Shown: positions 44,262-56,124 of the stretch, in pieces | Layout: each line of letters begins with the position of its first letter | Position numbering within the stretch: the stretch's first letter is position 1 | Source: Leptobrachium leishanense | Taxonomy: Eukaryota > Chordata > Amphibia > Anura > Megophryidae | Length of the DNA stretch: 64,000 nt | NCBI GenBank assembly: GCA_009667805.1 | Contig: CM019066.1 | Span: forward strand, 1,302,001 to 1,366,000 | Direction of reading: 5' to 3' | Notes under the pieces: generated by a model | What the model saw: only the letters and a program-made list of their open reading frames with translations | Told to the model about the DNA's origin: nothing | The model's database searches: none | Translations under genes and position numbers: made by a program

Positions 44262-46040
44262 ATATATATCCATGATGTGATGTGAGCTGGGGGCAATATA
44301 TACCCATGATGTGAGCTGGGAGCAATATATATCCATGATGTGATGTGACCTGGGGGCAATATATATCCATGATGTGAGCTGGGGCAATATATATCCATGA
44401 TGTGAACTGGGGACAATATATACCCATGATGTGAGCTGGGGCAAATTGGGCAATATATCCATGATGTGAGCTGGGGGCAATATATATCCATGATGTAAGC
44501 TGGGGCAATATATACCCAAGATGAAAGCTGGGGGCAATATATACCCATGATGTGAGCTGGGGCAATATATATCCATGATGTGAGCTGGGGCAATATATAT
44601 CCATGATGTGATGTGAGCTGGGGCAATATATACTCATGTGAGCTGGGGGCAATATATATCCATGATGTGAGCTGGGGGCAATATAAACCCATGATGTGAG
44701 CTGGGGCAATATATATCCATGATGTTATGTGACCTGGGGGCAATATATATCGATGATGTGAGCTGGGGCAATATATATCCATGATGTGATGTGAGCTGGG
44801 GCAATATTTATCCATGATGTGATGTGAGCTGGGAGCAATATATACCCATGATGTGAGCTGGGGCAATATATATCCATGATGTGAGCTGGGGGCAATATAT
44901 ATCCATGATGTGAGCTGGGAGCAATATATACCCCCATGATGTGAGCTGGGGGACAATATATATCCATGATGTGATGTGACCTGGGGACAATATATATCCA
45001 TGATGTGAGCTGGGGCAATATATATCCATGATGTGAACTGGGGACAATATATACCCATGATGTGAGCTGGGGCAAATTGGGCAATATATCCATGATGTGA
45101 GCTGGGGCAATATATATCCATGATGTAAGCTGGGGCAATATATACCCAAGATGAAAGCTGGGGGCAATATATACCCATGATGTGAGCTGGGGCAATATAT
45201 ATCCATGATGTGAGCTGGGGCAATATATATCCATGATGTGATGTGAGCTGGGGCAATATATACTCATGTGAGCTGGGGGCAATATATATCCATGATGTGA
45301 GCTGGGGGCAATATAAACCCATGATGTGAGCTGGGGCAATATATATCCATGATGTTATGTGACCTGGGGGCAATATATATCGATGATGTGAGCTGGGGCA
45401 ATATATATCCATGATGTGATGTGAGCTGGGGCAATATTTATCCATGATGTGATGTGAGCTGGGAGCAATATATACCCATGATGTGAGCTGGGGCAATATA
45501 TATCCATGATGTGAGCTGGGAGCAATATATACCCCCATGATGTGAGCTGGGGGACAATATATATCCATGATGTGATGTGACCTGGGGACAATATATATCC
45601 ATGATGTGAGCTGGGGGCAATATATATCCATGATGTGAGCTGGGGACAATATATACCCATGATGTGAGCTGGGGGCAAATTGGGCAATATATATCCATGA
45701 TGTGAGCTGGGGGCAATATATATCCATGATGTGAGCTGGGGCAATATATATCCATGATGTAAGCTGGGGGCAATATATACCCATGATGTAAGCTGGGGGC
45801 AATATATACCCATGATGTGAGCTGGGGCAATATATATCCATGATGTGAGCTAGGGGCAATATATATCCATGATGTGATGTGAGCTGGGGGCAATATATAC
45901 TCATGATGTGAGCTGGGGGCAATATATATCCATGGTGTGAGCTGGGGGCAATATATATCCATGCTGTGATGTGAGCTGGGGCAATATATATCCATGATGT
46001 GAGCTGGGGGCAATATATACCCATGATGTGAGCTGGGGGG

Positions 46041-46045
<5 letters not shown>
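44262..46045. repeat. 29-bp minisatellite with about 600-630 bp higher-order repeats
   Basis: About 60 units of the same sequence as 42880-43432. Rare variants recur at fixed spacing: GCAAATTGGGCAATAT at 44441, 45072 and 45675; CCCAAGATGAAAGCTGG at about 44516 and 45147; ATGTTATGTGACCTGG at about 44720 and 45351. The 631-bp spacing shows block duplication. A minus-strand frame of 704 codons is an artefact. Confidence 0.95.

Positions 46046-46080
<35 letters not shown>
46046..46080. repeat. (AT)n microsatellite
   Basis: A run of about 17 AT units joins the minisatellite to a truncated Tc1 element. Confidence 0.95.
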
Positions 46081-46088
<8 letters not shown>

Positions 46089-46616
46089 CTGCAAAAGCAA
46101 CCAAAGAGTTTTTGAAGGGACAGAAGTGGAATGTTATGCAGTGGCCAAGTCAATCACCTGACCTGAATCCCATTGAGCATGCATTTCACTTGCTGAAGAC
46201 AAAACTGAAGGGAAAATGCCCCAAGAACAAGCAGGAACTGAAGACAGTTGCAGTAGAGGCCTGGCAGAGCATCACCAGGGATTAAACCCAGCGTCTGGTG
46301 ATGCATATGCGTTCCAGACTTCAGGCTGTGATTGACTGCAAAGGATTTGCAACCAAGTATTAAGAAGGGAAAGTTTGATTTATGATTATTATTCTGTCCC
46401 ATTACTTTTGGTCCCTTAACAAGTGGGAGGCACATCTGCAAACTGCTGTAAGTCCTACACCGTTCACCTGAGTTGGATGTACATAGCCTCAAATTAAAGC
46501 TGACAGTCTGCAGTTAAAGCACATTGTGTTTGTTTCATTCCAACTCCATTGTGGTGGTGTATAGAGCCAAAGATGTTAGAATTGTGTCGATGTCCCAATA
46601 TTTCTGGACCTGACTG
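46081..46616 (+). mobile_element. 3' third of a Tc1-like element (same family as 38728)
   Basis: It enters at the HTAKATKEF segment after the second aspartate, includes the catalytic E (SPDLNPIEHAF), then a TAA replaces the GAA codon after SITRD near 46282. The C-terminal coding end and the full right inverted repeat to CCTGACTG follow, with TA after it. The left two thirds are missing, probably lost at the (AT)n junction. Confidence 0.9.
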
Positions 46617-46618
46617 TA

Positions 46619-47497
46619 TATACACTTTCAAGCAACTATAAATTTAGACATTCACCTAGCTTACTTCCTCTTTGTCCTGGATCCTAAACGAACAGGACCT
46701 GTTTTACCTCCCTCCACCATTCCTTTGCTGTGTAGAGCTTTGTTTCTTTTCAGTGGTTATCACAGCTGTTGATTACGAAGTTGGTTATGGAGAAGTGAAA
46801 GCAGCTGAAGGCAGACATCATAAAAGTAAACCAGGGACATTGTGAGTGGGAAGGTGAACAGTACAGAGTGAAGAGTGCATGGATGTGCTCTGCTCTGAGG
46901 AAAAATGCATGAAAACAAACCAGTTTAAAATGTGGAAGAGTCAGAGGAAGAGACAAAAGGGATGGAGCAATGAAACCTATTTTAGGATTTTATTCCTTTT
47001 GTAAGCCCTTACTGTCTGCCCATCCTGACTAAAATGATATTACTGCATTGGAAATATTAATAAACATATTGGAAATATTAATAAACGAATACTGTATATA
47101 TAAAGTATCTCACAGAAGTGAGTACACCCCTCACATGTTTGTAAATATTTTATTATATCTTTTCTTGTAACAACACTGAAGAAATAACACTTCGCTACAA
47201 TGTAAAGCAGTGAGTGTACAGCTTGTATAACAGTGTAAATTTGCTGTCCCTCAAAGTAACTCAACACACAGCCATTAATGTCTAAACCGCTGCATTTTTT
47301 GTTATAATATACAAGCAGGTCATGACGTATACATATAATAATGATATATTATGAATCTGCCAGAAACAACGATATATAATTTGCCTGGGTCATATAATAA
47401 AATGAGGCTTCAAATCGCATTTAAACATGATGAGCAAAAGCGGTAAAAATGAGCTCAGCACACGGACATGAAATGGATCAGCAGTGAAGGGGTTAAA

Positions 47498-47498
<1 letters not shown>
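46619..47498. other. Unassigned stretch
   Basis: No terminal repeats or coding motifs are seen. 'agtgagtacacccctcacatg' near 47115 resembles a Tc1/mariner-type end but no partner was found. Confidence 0.4.

Positions 47499-47538
<40 letters not shown>
47499..47538. repeat. (TG)n(TA)n microsatellite
   Basis: GTGTGTGTGTGTGTATATATA borders the left end of the following element. Confidence 0.9.
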
Positions 47539-48119
47539 GTTACGGGTAAAGCCCAAAGTGCGGTTAATCCTAGGATTACCCGGGTAATCCTAGCATTACC
47601 CAGGCCTCATTAGCAAAAGTCCGAAGTGAAAAGAAATTTCAGACTTTACCCGGGTAATCTGCAAAGTATCCAGAGGCCTCTGGGTACCCTGCTTTTCTGC
47701 CCTATTTTAACCGGGTAATTCGCAGATTACCTTAGTGTTGCTGGATAAAGTGTCATGTGCAACGAAACATCGGACTTTATCCGGGTAATCTGCAAAGTAC
47801 CCACCACCTCTGGGTACTCCGCTTTCTTGGGTTTTCAGCAGGTTACAGATGACTGAATTCCGAGGATTACCCGGGTAAAGCTGCAAACTGTTATCTGACC
47901 GATAACAAAATATTTTTAAAATAGTGTTAATTTTTAATGAATTTGTATCCACAGTCACAAACCCCACTAAATAACAATAAGGCTACTCTGTGCGTTAATT
48001 GTCTGAAAATGAATTTATGAAGATAAAGATATTATATAAAGAGTAACCTGATGGTTATTATGTTTTATAAATGATATATAAGCACATATGACACATAATA
48101 AAGATCATGTAACTCTTTA

Positions 48120-48450
48120 ACATTCATATGAGAAACATACTGTCAGACTTTCCCCTAACTTCTCTTCCTTCAAACGCTCCCTTAAAACGTTCCTATTTAG
48201 GGAAGCCTACCACCCAACTCACTGACGCAACCATCAATCACTCTCACCTTACAGTCCTCTCCTCCTGTTTCCAACCCCAACCCTCCTAGATTGTGAGTTC
48301 CTACGGGAATAGGGCCCTCATCTCCTCCTGTACTGTTTGTCAAATGTTGTTCAATGTATTGTAACCCTGTCTGTACTGTGCTTATTGTACAGCGCTGCGG
48401 AATATGCTGGCGCTTTATAAATAAAGAATAATAATAATAATAATAATATC
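48120..48450 (+). repeat. L2-like LINE 3' end with (AATA)n tail
   Basis: The C-terminal coding remnant 'ctgtcagactttcccctaacttc...aaacgctccctt' leads into 'gtacagcgctgcggaatatgctggcgctttataaataaa' and (GAATAATA)n. The partner LINE family is seen at 55140-57325. Confidence 0.8.
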
Positions 48451-48569
48451 CTGTCACTCTGTATATTCATTATATCCGCAATACATTTTAATGTTTGTCT
48501 TTTGCCATTTTCACTGATAATATCCATAGATAATAGCAAAATTCACTGTTACCCAAGCGGGGTTGGATG

Positions 48570-48980
48570 CTCTGCAGATTACCCAGGTGAAGCTGTGGAT
48601 AGTCCTCAGATTACCCAGGTGAAGCTGCGGATAGTCCTCAGATTACCCAGGTGAAGCTGCGGATAGTCCTCAGATTACCCAGGTGAAGCTGTGGATAGTC
48701 CTCAGATTACCCAGGTGAAGCTGTGGATAGGCCTCAGATTACCCAGGTGAAGCTGTGGATAGTCCTCAGATTACCCAGGTGAAGCTGTGGATAGGCCTCA
48801 GATTACCCAGGTGAAGCTGTGGATAGTCCTCAGATTACCCGGGTGAAGCTGTGGATAGTCCTCAGATTACCCAGGTGAAGCTGTGGATAGTCCTCAGATT
48901 ACCCAGGTGAAGCTGTGGATAGTCCTCAGATTACCCAGGTGAAGCTGCGGATAGTCCTCAGATTACCCGGCGGGTGAAGC
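48570..48980. repeat. 32-bp minisatellite (CAGATTACCCAGGTGAAGCT + GTGGATAGTCCT)
   Basis: About 13 highly uniform copies, differing mainly as GCGG/GTGG and GTCC/GGCC. The unit is built from the same ATTACCC(A/G)GGT motif as the element's ends. There are no unique spacers, so it is not a CRISPR array. Confidence 0.95.
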
Positions 48981-49199
48981 TTCAGACTTGCACATTATCC
49001 GGGTAAAGTGTGGATATTTCAGATCTTCCAGACTGTTACCCAAGGGCAGTTGGTTAGTCCTAAGATTACCCGGGTAAAGTCCGAAATTTTCTTTTTTTTG
49101 CTGCTTTACCCAGCGGTTTTGGGTGATGTCAGGATTACCCGGGTAATCCTAGGATTAACCGCACTTCGGGCTTTACCCGTAACATATATGTATATATAT

Positions 49200-49775
49200 A
49201 TAAAATTATTTTTTTAAGCCTATTTTAAAGTCCATTCCGTACTTAGTAAAAGGAACTTCTTAGCTCAGGGTTAAAGCTGTCCTCTGCTTCACACTGTACC
49301 ATTTACTGTGTTTTAGTGCTGTACAGTTTAACGTGCATTTGAGAAGAAAGAAAAATAAAAGCATGCACATGTGAGTCATTGTGGATATACCTGCAGATGC
49401 GAGGATGATTTTACTGCAGACTGAAAACCGCCCACAGAAAGTTAACAAGAACAAAGTGTTTGGAAGCAGGATTGAGCGTTCTGTAGGCAAAGCTCTTCTT
49501 TTCAAGGGTGTGGTAATGGGTGTTGGCAGTTGGAGCAGCGTGGTACCTCAATCGCCATGGAAACTAAGAAGTATTACACATAATTATATGCTTGGCAGAG
49601 GAGACATCAGAGAAGAGAGAAATCTAGTTTCCACGGAACTTAAAGCCGCAGCCGCATTATATGGCTTTAATAAGTGGATCTGACGAGAATGTTATATTAT
49701 ATTCACTCCTCCAGTGATGATATTTTACAAACACTAGATGTGTATATAAAATGCAATTATAGGCTTGAGGTCCAG
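49200..49775. other. Non-repetitive stretch, no gene recognised
   Basis: The frame at 49381-49683 has no domain I know. 'tcgccatggaaac' near 49551 resembles half of an RFX X-box, a weak match. Confidence 0.3.
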
Positions 49776-49779
49776 AGCA

Positions 49780-49932
49780 ATTACAATAACAATTATTTAT
49801 AAAGTAACAACATATTATGCATTGCTAAACTACGAGTAGGACGAAACAAACCAAACTGACTGACAAGTTAGACGCATGGAGAACGATCGGAAAAGAGGAC
49901 CCTGCTCAGGAGGAGCTTACAATACAAGAGCA
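49780..49932 (-). repeat. L2-like LINE/SINE tail, minus strand
   Basis: 'ataacaattatttataaagtaac' through 'agaggaccctgctcaggaggagcttacaatacaag' is the reverse of the L2-like 3' region, resembling 1646-1742. Confidence 0.65.
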
Positions 49933-49946
49933 CCGAGTAATCCATC

Positions 49947-50115
49947 AGGTCTATTCACTAAAGGTGAAACTCAGGAGAAGTGAAAATTCTAGGTCAAAAT
50001 AGCCAAACCAGAAAAATTCTCCCATTTATCTCACTTTCCAAATCGGCTATTTGGTCTAGATTGTTCTCTTCTCCTGCCAGTTCTCCTGAGTTTCACCTTT
50101 TAGTGAATAGACCCG
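49947..50115. mobile_element. Palindromic MITE, second copy of the 10091 family
   Basis: GGTCTATTCACTAAAGGTG at the left mirrors CACCTTTTAGTGAATAGACC at the right. The inner TTCTAGGTCAAAATAGCC...GGCTATTTGGTCTAGA is the same core as 10091-10272. Confidence 0.85.
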
Positions 50116-50329
50116 TGGGTGGTCGGCTTTGTGAAGGCCTCGGTGTATACAAAAGGAAAAAAAGGTTATCAATGTCCAAGATAAAGAAAAGGCAATTTCA
50201 GACTTGGAGTGGTAACAATCACTCACCAAAGGTAAGAAATCGAAACAAAGGTATTTGTTTCGATTTCTCACAACATGCATGGCGCATTCTCACACCATGG
50301 CGGTGCGTTTTAAATTATTTTTTTGAGAA

Positions 50330-50530
50330 AGTATTTTAGCAGGAAGGATACATTGAGATTTCTCTCATTTTCAAGAATGTCCTGGGTGGCGAGTATGTAC
50401 CGTTAGGTGTCTTGCCCAAGGACACTTCCTGGAGAGGTGCTCTTGCTTGGATTCAAACCTGTGTCTCCACAGTCTCTCTCCACAGTTCTAGAGCAGCGAT
50501 GTTACCTCTACTCCACCCAGCTGGCACGTT
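50330..50530 (-). mobile_element. tRNA-derived SINE with LINE-type tail
   Basis: On the minus strand it starts near 50528 with GGGTGGAGTAGAGGTAAC (A-box-like). AGGTTTGAATCC (B-box-like) follows, then a central GTGTCCTTGGGCAAGACACC. It ends in 'ccaggacattcttgaaaatgagagaaatctc...ccttcctg'. That tail equals the 3' end of the LINE at 24258, the likely mobilising partner. The central motif is known from widespread fish and amphibian SINEs. Confidence 0.8.
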
Positions 50531-50534
50531 TGTG

Positions 50535-51395
50535 TTTGGAGCCCTCTTGGCTGTCCTGCTCAGGTCCTTTCACCTCTAGTGTCAACTGCTAAATGGTCAG
50601 TTGTTGGAGAATTGCTCATTTTTAGGCCAAAAATAGTTTTAGTTTAATACCCTGTGCTTTCAGCATGTTTCCTGGCACTCCGCGTGGGCTCTATCAGCGC
50701 CTTCAAGCTAACACTAGCGTCAGCGTTAGCCCTAGCTTAAAGGAGGTCATAGAGCTGCGCCCTCATTGCCTTCAAATCGCTAATGGGTTAAAAAGTTACC
50801 ACCAGCTCAGAGGTGCAGGTAATGGATTGCGCTGCTGCAGAATCAGTTCCCTGCAACTCAAAACCCCTAAATAAAACAAATACCTCTCATCCCGCAGCGA
50901 GAACGGCGTCCTGATCCACTGCTTCTGGTCCCTGGGAGCAGAGGGAGACTGGGGTAAGGAAGTCCCCTGTCTCCCTCCGCGATCACTCCGCCGACCAGCA
51001 AGATCTCGTGAGAGGCGAGATCCTACCGGTCATGTGACCTGGCAGCACGATCCTCCTTGGAGTCCTATGGAGAGGATGCTGGGGACGGTGCCCCAGCATC
51101 CGCGAACTTAGCGATCACTAAGGGGCAAGCTGCCGGACTCGACGTCTGCCCTGGGATCTGCTGGGGAAACCGAGACGCAAAGAGGAAATTAGCGAACCTT
51201 TCCCCTTAGCATCCTGGTTTTAGCAAGGGCAACGTGAGAGTGCCCAGTGTGTATTGCAGAGCCCCACCGGAATGTACAAAGTAAAGTATTGTACAGTGGG
51301 AGGTAGACACCCAACACAACATGACCATTTTAAAATCACTCATGGACGCTAGAGTGTCCCTTTCTGACCCCCATCCATTTAACATAGTGTGGGTT
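50535..51395. other. Mostly unassigned; right end of a GGGACACT-type element
   Basis: CTAGAGTGTCCCTTTCTG near 51352 looks like the right end of a mariner-type MITE (AAAGGGACACTCTAG inward), but the left end is degraded. The GC-rich part 50880-51190 has no frame of note. Confidence 0.4.
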
Positions 51396-51397
51396 TA

Positions 51398-51530
51398 AAC
51401 TCAGGAACCTTGGCCCTCCAGAGGTTTCTGGAACTACATTTCCCAAGAGGCTCACTCAATCTAATGAGTGGGTAAGCATGGATGATGTAGTTCCAAAACA
51501 TCTGGAGGTTCAAGGTTGGTGAATCCTGCT
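51398..51530. mobile_element. Small MITE (CTTGGCCCTCCAGAGG arms)
   Basis: 'ggaaccttggccctccagagg' mirrors 'catctggaggttcaaggttgg'; core 'ctacatttcccaagaggctc'. Same family as 8324. Confidence 0.7.
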
Positions 51531-51536
51531 CTAGAT

Positions 51537-51676
51537 CAGTGATGGCCAACCTTGACACCCCAGTCATTTCTGAACTACATGTCCCATAATGCTCAGGCAA
51601 CCTTAAAGCTAGCAAAGCATCATGGGACATGTAGATCCAAAACATTTTGGGGGGGGGCCAAGGTTCCCCATTACTG
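51537..51676. mobile_element. 140-bp hAT-type MITE with 8-bp duplication
   Basis: The termini CAGTGATGGCCAACCTTG and, from the right, CAGTAATGGGGAACCTTGG form inverted repeats. CTCTAGAT (51529-51536) and CTCTAGGT (51677-51684) match 7/8. Confidence 0.8.
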
Positions 51677-51734
51677 CTCTAGGTTGTAAGCTCATCTGTG
51701 GAGGGTCCTCTGCAGCTCTTGTTTCTGACTCCTA

Positions 51735-52035
51735 TATTTATTTATTTATTTATAAAATATTTAACCAGGCAGGATACATTGAGATTTCTCTCGTTTCCAT
51801 GTCTTGGGTTCAAGAAACATTGTATTTCTGCACCTACTGTAAAAATTCAAAGTAATAAAATGCAAGATATTAAAAACAAAACACAAATATACAGCTTAAC
51901 ACAGAAAAGAAATACGTAGGAAATATATTCATTATGTTACATGTTTACAGGTGCATTCTGTATCGAGGTATGTTAATTGAGATCTCTTAAGTGACTTTAG
52001 ACTGGGGGAAGATTTGATGGTGCCGGGAGGTTTGT
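51735..52035 (-). mobile_element. 5'-truncated LINE, same family as 24258
   Basis: From TATTTATTTATTTATTTATA through 'caggatacattgagatttctctcg' to 'gactgggggaagatttgatgg', it parallels 24258-24540. Only the 3' UTR and the last codons remain. Confidence 0.9.
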
Positions 52036-52086
52036 TGTAGTTTTGTCTCACTCCCCATCGGTAAACTAATGCTGAAACGGTTGTCG

Positions 52087-53675
52087 CAATGTGAAACTCA
52101 AAAAATTAGAATATTGTGCAAAAGTTAATTTATTTCAGTAATGTAACTTAAAAGGTTAAACTAATATATGAGACTCATTACATGCAAAGCAAGATAGTTC
52201 AAGCCGTGATTTGTCATAATTGTGATGCTTATGGTTACAGCTCCTGAAAACCCCAAATCCACAATCTCAGAAAATGAGAATATTACATGCAATCAATAAA
52301 ACAAGGATTGTACATAGAACAATATGGGACCTCTGAACAGTATAAGCTGCATATGTACTCAGTACTTGGTTTGGGCCACTTGTGCAGCAATTACTGCCTC
52401 AATGCGGCAATGTGGCATGGAAGCTATCAGCCTGTGGCACTGCTGAGGTGTTATGGAAGACCCGGATGCTTCAATAGCGGCCTTGAGCTCTTCTGCATTG
52501 TTCGGTCTCGTGTCTCTCCTCTTTCTCTTGGCAATGCCCCATAGATTCTCCATGGGGTTCAGGTCAGGTGAGTTTGCTGGCCAATCAAGCACAGTAATTC
52601 CACGGTCATTAAACCAGGTTTTGGTGCTTTTGGCAGTGTGGGCAGGTGCCAAGTCCTGCTGGAAAATGAAGTCAGCATCCCCATAAAGCTGGTCTGCGGA
52701 AGGAAGCATGAAGAGCTCCAAAATCTCCTGGTAAACGGCTGCGTTGACCCTGGACTTAATGAAGCACAGTGGACCAACACCAGCAGATGACATGGCTCTC
52801 CAAATCAACACAGACTGTGGCAACTTTGCACTGGACTTCAAGCATCTTGCAGTGTGTGCCTCTCCATTCTTCCTCCATACTCTGGGTCCTTGGCTTCCAA
52901 ATGAGCAAAAGTTGCTCTCATCAGAAAAGGGGACTGAGCAACAGACCAGGTCTGTTTTTCTTTAGCCCAGGTAAGACGCTTCTGACGTTGTTTGTTGTTC
53001 AAGAGCGGCTTGACAAGAGGAATAAGATATTTGAAGCTCATGTCCAGGATCCATCTGTGTGTGGTGGCTCTTGATGCACTGACTCCAGCCTCAGTCCACT
53101 CCTTGTGAAAGTCCCCAACACTTTTGAATGGCCTTTTCCTGACAATCCTCTCCAGGCTGTGGTCATCCCTGCTGCTTGCGCACCTTTTTCTTCCACACTT
53201 TTCCCTTCCATATAACTTTCTATTAATGTGCTTTGATACAGCACTTTGGGAACATCCAACTTCTTTTGCAATGACCTTTTGAGGCTTTCCCTCTTTATGG
53301 AGGTTGTCAATGATGGTTTTCTGCATAACTGTCAGGTCAGCAGTCTTTCCCATGATTGTGATTCCTACTGAACCAGACTGAGAGACCATTTAAAGGTTCA
53401 GGAACCCTTTGCAGGTGTTATGGCTTAATTAGCTGATTAGAGTGGGACACTTTGATCCTAGAATATTGCACCTTTTCACAATATTCTAATTTTCTGAGAT
53501 TGTGGATTTGGGGTTTTCAGGAGCTGTAAACCTTAATCATCACAATTTATGACAAATTAGGCTTGAACCATCTTGCTTTGCATGTAATGAGTCTCATATA
53601 TTAGTTTCACCTTTTAAGTTGCATTACTGAAATAAATTAACTTTTACACGATATTCAAATTTTTTGAGTTTCACC

Positions 53676-53677
<2 letters not shown>
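52087..53677 (-). mobile_element. Tc1-like transposon, third family (GTGAAACTCAAAAAATT ends)
   Basis: The right end, read inward, is CAGGTGAAACTCAAAAAATT. The left end is GTGAAACTCAAAAAATTAG with the first bases changed. The inverted repeats extend about 200 bp, including CCCCAAATCCACAATCTCAG on both sides. A TG/TA microsatellite lies outside the right end. Confidence 0.9.
52359..53353 (-). pseudogene. Tc1-like transposase, DD34E, one frameshift
   Basis: ATG at 53351-53353 opens MGKTADLTVMQKTIIDNLHK, with two helix-turn-helix blocks (VIAKEVGCSQSAVSKHINRK). The frame leaves register just before the first catalytic motif (SDES, near 52920-52930). The following part is read in another frame. 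It contains SVLIWRAMSSAG, FQQDLAPAHTA and SPDLNPMENLW, with 34 residues between the last D and E, and ends QVAQTKY then a stop. Length matches the family. One indel is the main lesion visible. Confidence 0.9.
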
Positions 53678-53689
<12 letters not shown>

Positions 53690-53706
<17 letters not shown>

Positions 53707-55135
53707 TTCATGGAAATTAAACAGTTTTATTAGAATTTTACTTGATTAATTTATTTACATATTTCTCCTTTTGTGAATTATATCTAGAATCCTTATACTG
53801 GATACAATTTCTGTGGTTGTTTATTTTATTTACATATTATTAGATGGAGAGAGAGCAACAACAAAAAAAAAAAAACACCTTGAGCTTTCTGCTGTATGAG
53901 CCAAACCAAATCCACTTCTCTCGTGCACTGTACATCTACAGAAAGATTCACAGCGATTTGTGCCCTAATGATGGCCATTGTCTTTTTCCTTTTATTGAAC
54001 AAGGCGATCGTGTAAAAGAAAAAGCCCCAAAAAAGCCTCGCTATGCAAGAATATTGATTATTTAAGACGTGAGGCCTGTTGCAAGTGAAATAGCACCGCT
54101 GGGAGCACAGTGGGGGCCTCGGGATGCTTAGATTTGTGATACAGTAGGAAGAACAGGGTAATGATTGAGAAGATTACTGTAACCGCAGTGCATGTGGGAT
54201 GGATACAATCCGATGTGAAATAGCTCTCCGATATTACAAAATCCCACAGCATAGACACAAAGTGCTTTCAGATTATGATCGTAATATTCGGCAAGCCCCT
54301 ATATTTACAGGAAACACCTGGTTACTGGGATTTTGTGATGCGGTGGGACCCATAAATCAACCGAACGTGAATGGACTTGCACCCTCGTGTCTGAAGGAGT
54401 TGAGGTTTGTACTGACAGGTGCCAGGACCACACAAAACCCCTGCTGGTCCACTAGAACCGACCAATTGACTGCGGGTTCAGATAGAGCCAACCTGCAAAA
54501 GGAGGGGAGCACATTTTTTGGTGCACAAGCTTTTTGAGAGGTGTTGTTGTATTTTAACGCTCAAATTTCCCCAAACTCCTGGTCAATGTACTTTTTATTC
54601 AAGAAGGCAACTCAGCAGTCGACATGATAAAGGTAAAAGAACTGGCAGTCAATGCACCCAGTGCCAAGCTACCAAGCTACCCGATACGGATCTGAAGAAT
54701 AATAATGATTCAGGCTTATTATAATATGTTACAGATTCTCATGAATGACCAGAAAAGACCATAGAAAGCAAACGATCATAAAAGAGTCACCGATTCTTTG
54801 ATCTGACCACCACATTTCTGTTGTGGCTTTGCGGAGCTGCAGGCGTCTAGACCCTTCACTATATCATGTAAACTCGATGTGGTCTATTATGGAGTAATAC
54901 AAAGGAATTTTGTTTACTGCAAAAGAAATTCATTTGCAAATGGTCTCCAGAAGTTGCACCAATATTTCCAGCTCCAAGAACATGTCATTTATGGTGCCAA
55001 AGCCGCTTGAACATCTAAGAGATCTGTATTTCGTTTACAAAAAAGTCAGAGCTCCAGCTAAATTATGCTACTTGTTGTAGCACTTTTTAGCCAGTAGGGG
55101 GAGGGCCTGTCAAATATGATCACTGTCTCTAAAGT
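53690..55135. other. Unassigned stretch
   Basis: A TA microsatellite (53690-53708) is followed by ordinary sequence. Frames at 53844, 54199 and 54518 have no domain. No array or terminal repeat is seen. Confidence 0.4.
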
Positions 55136-56124
55136 GTATTTTATGTAGGGTACATATCTTCCTATCTCTCTCTTCGCTTCTTCTGTGTCTCCTTCGCTGG
55201 AGCCTCTTCACCCCCAGTCCCTCTCTCCATTGAGGTACCTCAAGGCTCTATTCTGGGTCCCCTATTCTTCTCGATCTATACCGCCTCCCTCTGCAACCTC
55301 ATCTCTTCCTATGGTTTCCAATATCATCTTTATGTTGACATCACACAAATCTACCTTTCCTCTCCCAATTTATCTCCTCCTGTGTTGGACCGTGTTACAG
55401 CCTGCCTGTCTGCTGTCCCCAACTGGATGACTTCCTGTTTCCTAAAGCTCGACCTCTCCAAAATGGAACTTCTCGTCTTCCCTCCTTCTAATACCAACAT
55501 TCCTGCACCAATTTCACTTCAGGTGAATGGCCACAATTACTTCTTCCTCTCAGGCTCGTTGCCTCGGTGTCCTCAGTGTCTGGTCTCTCCTTCACTCCTT
55601 ACATTCAGTCTCTAACCAAATCCTGCTACTTCCACCTATAAAACATTGCACACATCACTCCCTTTCTTAATCAGGACTCTGCTAAAACACTCATCCAAGC
55701 TCTTATTATGTCCCACCTTGACTACTGTAACCTCCTTCTCTCTGGTCTTAAGAGATCCCAGATTCACCCTCTGCAGTCTGTAATGAATGCCTGTGCCAGG
55801 CTCATCCACCTCATTTCCCGCACCTCTCACACCTCATCCCTTTGTCAATCTCTACACAGGCTCCCTGTTTCCTATAGAATCGAATTCAAATTATTGGTGC
55901 TCACATACAAAGCTCTAGATAACCGTGCCCCTGACTACATCTCCTCCCTTGATAACAGGTACATCCCTTCCCGACCATTTTGCTCTGCCAATAATCTGTT
56001 ATCATCTCCTCGTACCCTCACCCCTAACTCTCGCCTTCAGGACTTCTGCAGAGCTGCCCCTTTCTATGGAACTCCCTCCCCCGCAACATTGTTAAGAAGT
56101 CTCTGAAAACACATTATGTTAGAG

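Larger units (their letters stand above)
47539..49183. mobile_element. TIR element with ACCCGGGT palindromes and internal minisatellite
   Basis: GTTACGGGTAAAGCCCAAAG at the left faces CTTCGGGCTTTACCCGTAAC at the right. The inverted repeats are about 54 bp with one mismatch, and flanking ATATATG/CATATAT extends the mirror. Within the arms ATTACCCGGGTAAT is itself a palindrome, and the motif recurs through the element (47640, 47770, 47865, 49050, 49130). An L2-like tail is nested inside. No transposase; the superfamily is unknown. Confidence 0.75.

Noticed and set aside
44039..46153. A 704-codon minus-strand frame (and 200-plus-codon neighbours)
   Set aside because: It is created by a 29-bp minisatellite; the peptide is a monotonous repeat of SSHHGYIL-like words, and other frames over the same array are open too.
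48570..48980. CRISPR-like array of 32-bp repeats
   Set aside because: Repeats are directly head-to-tail with no unique spacers, and the context is a eukaryotic transposon.
53844..54537. Small frames as host exons
   Set aside because: No recognisable domain, no splice context and lengths expected by chance.
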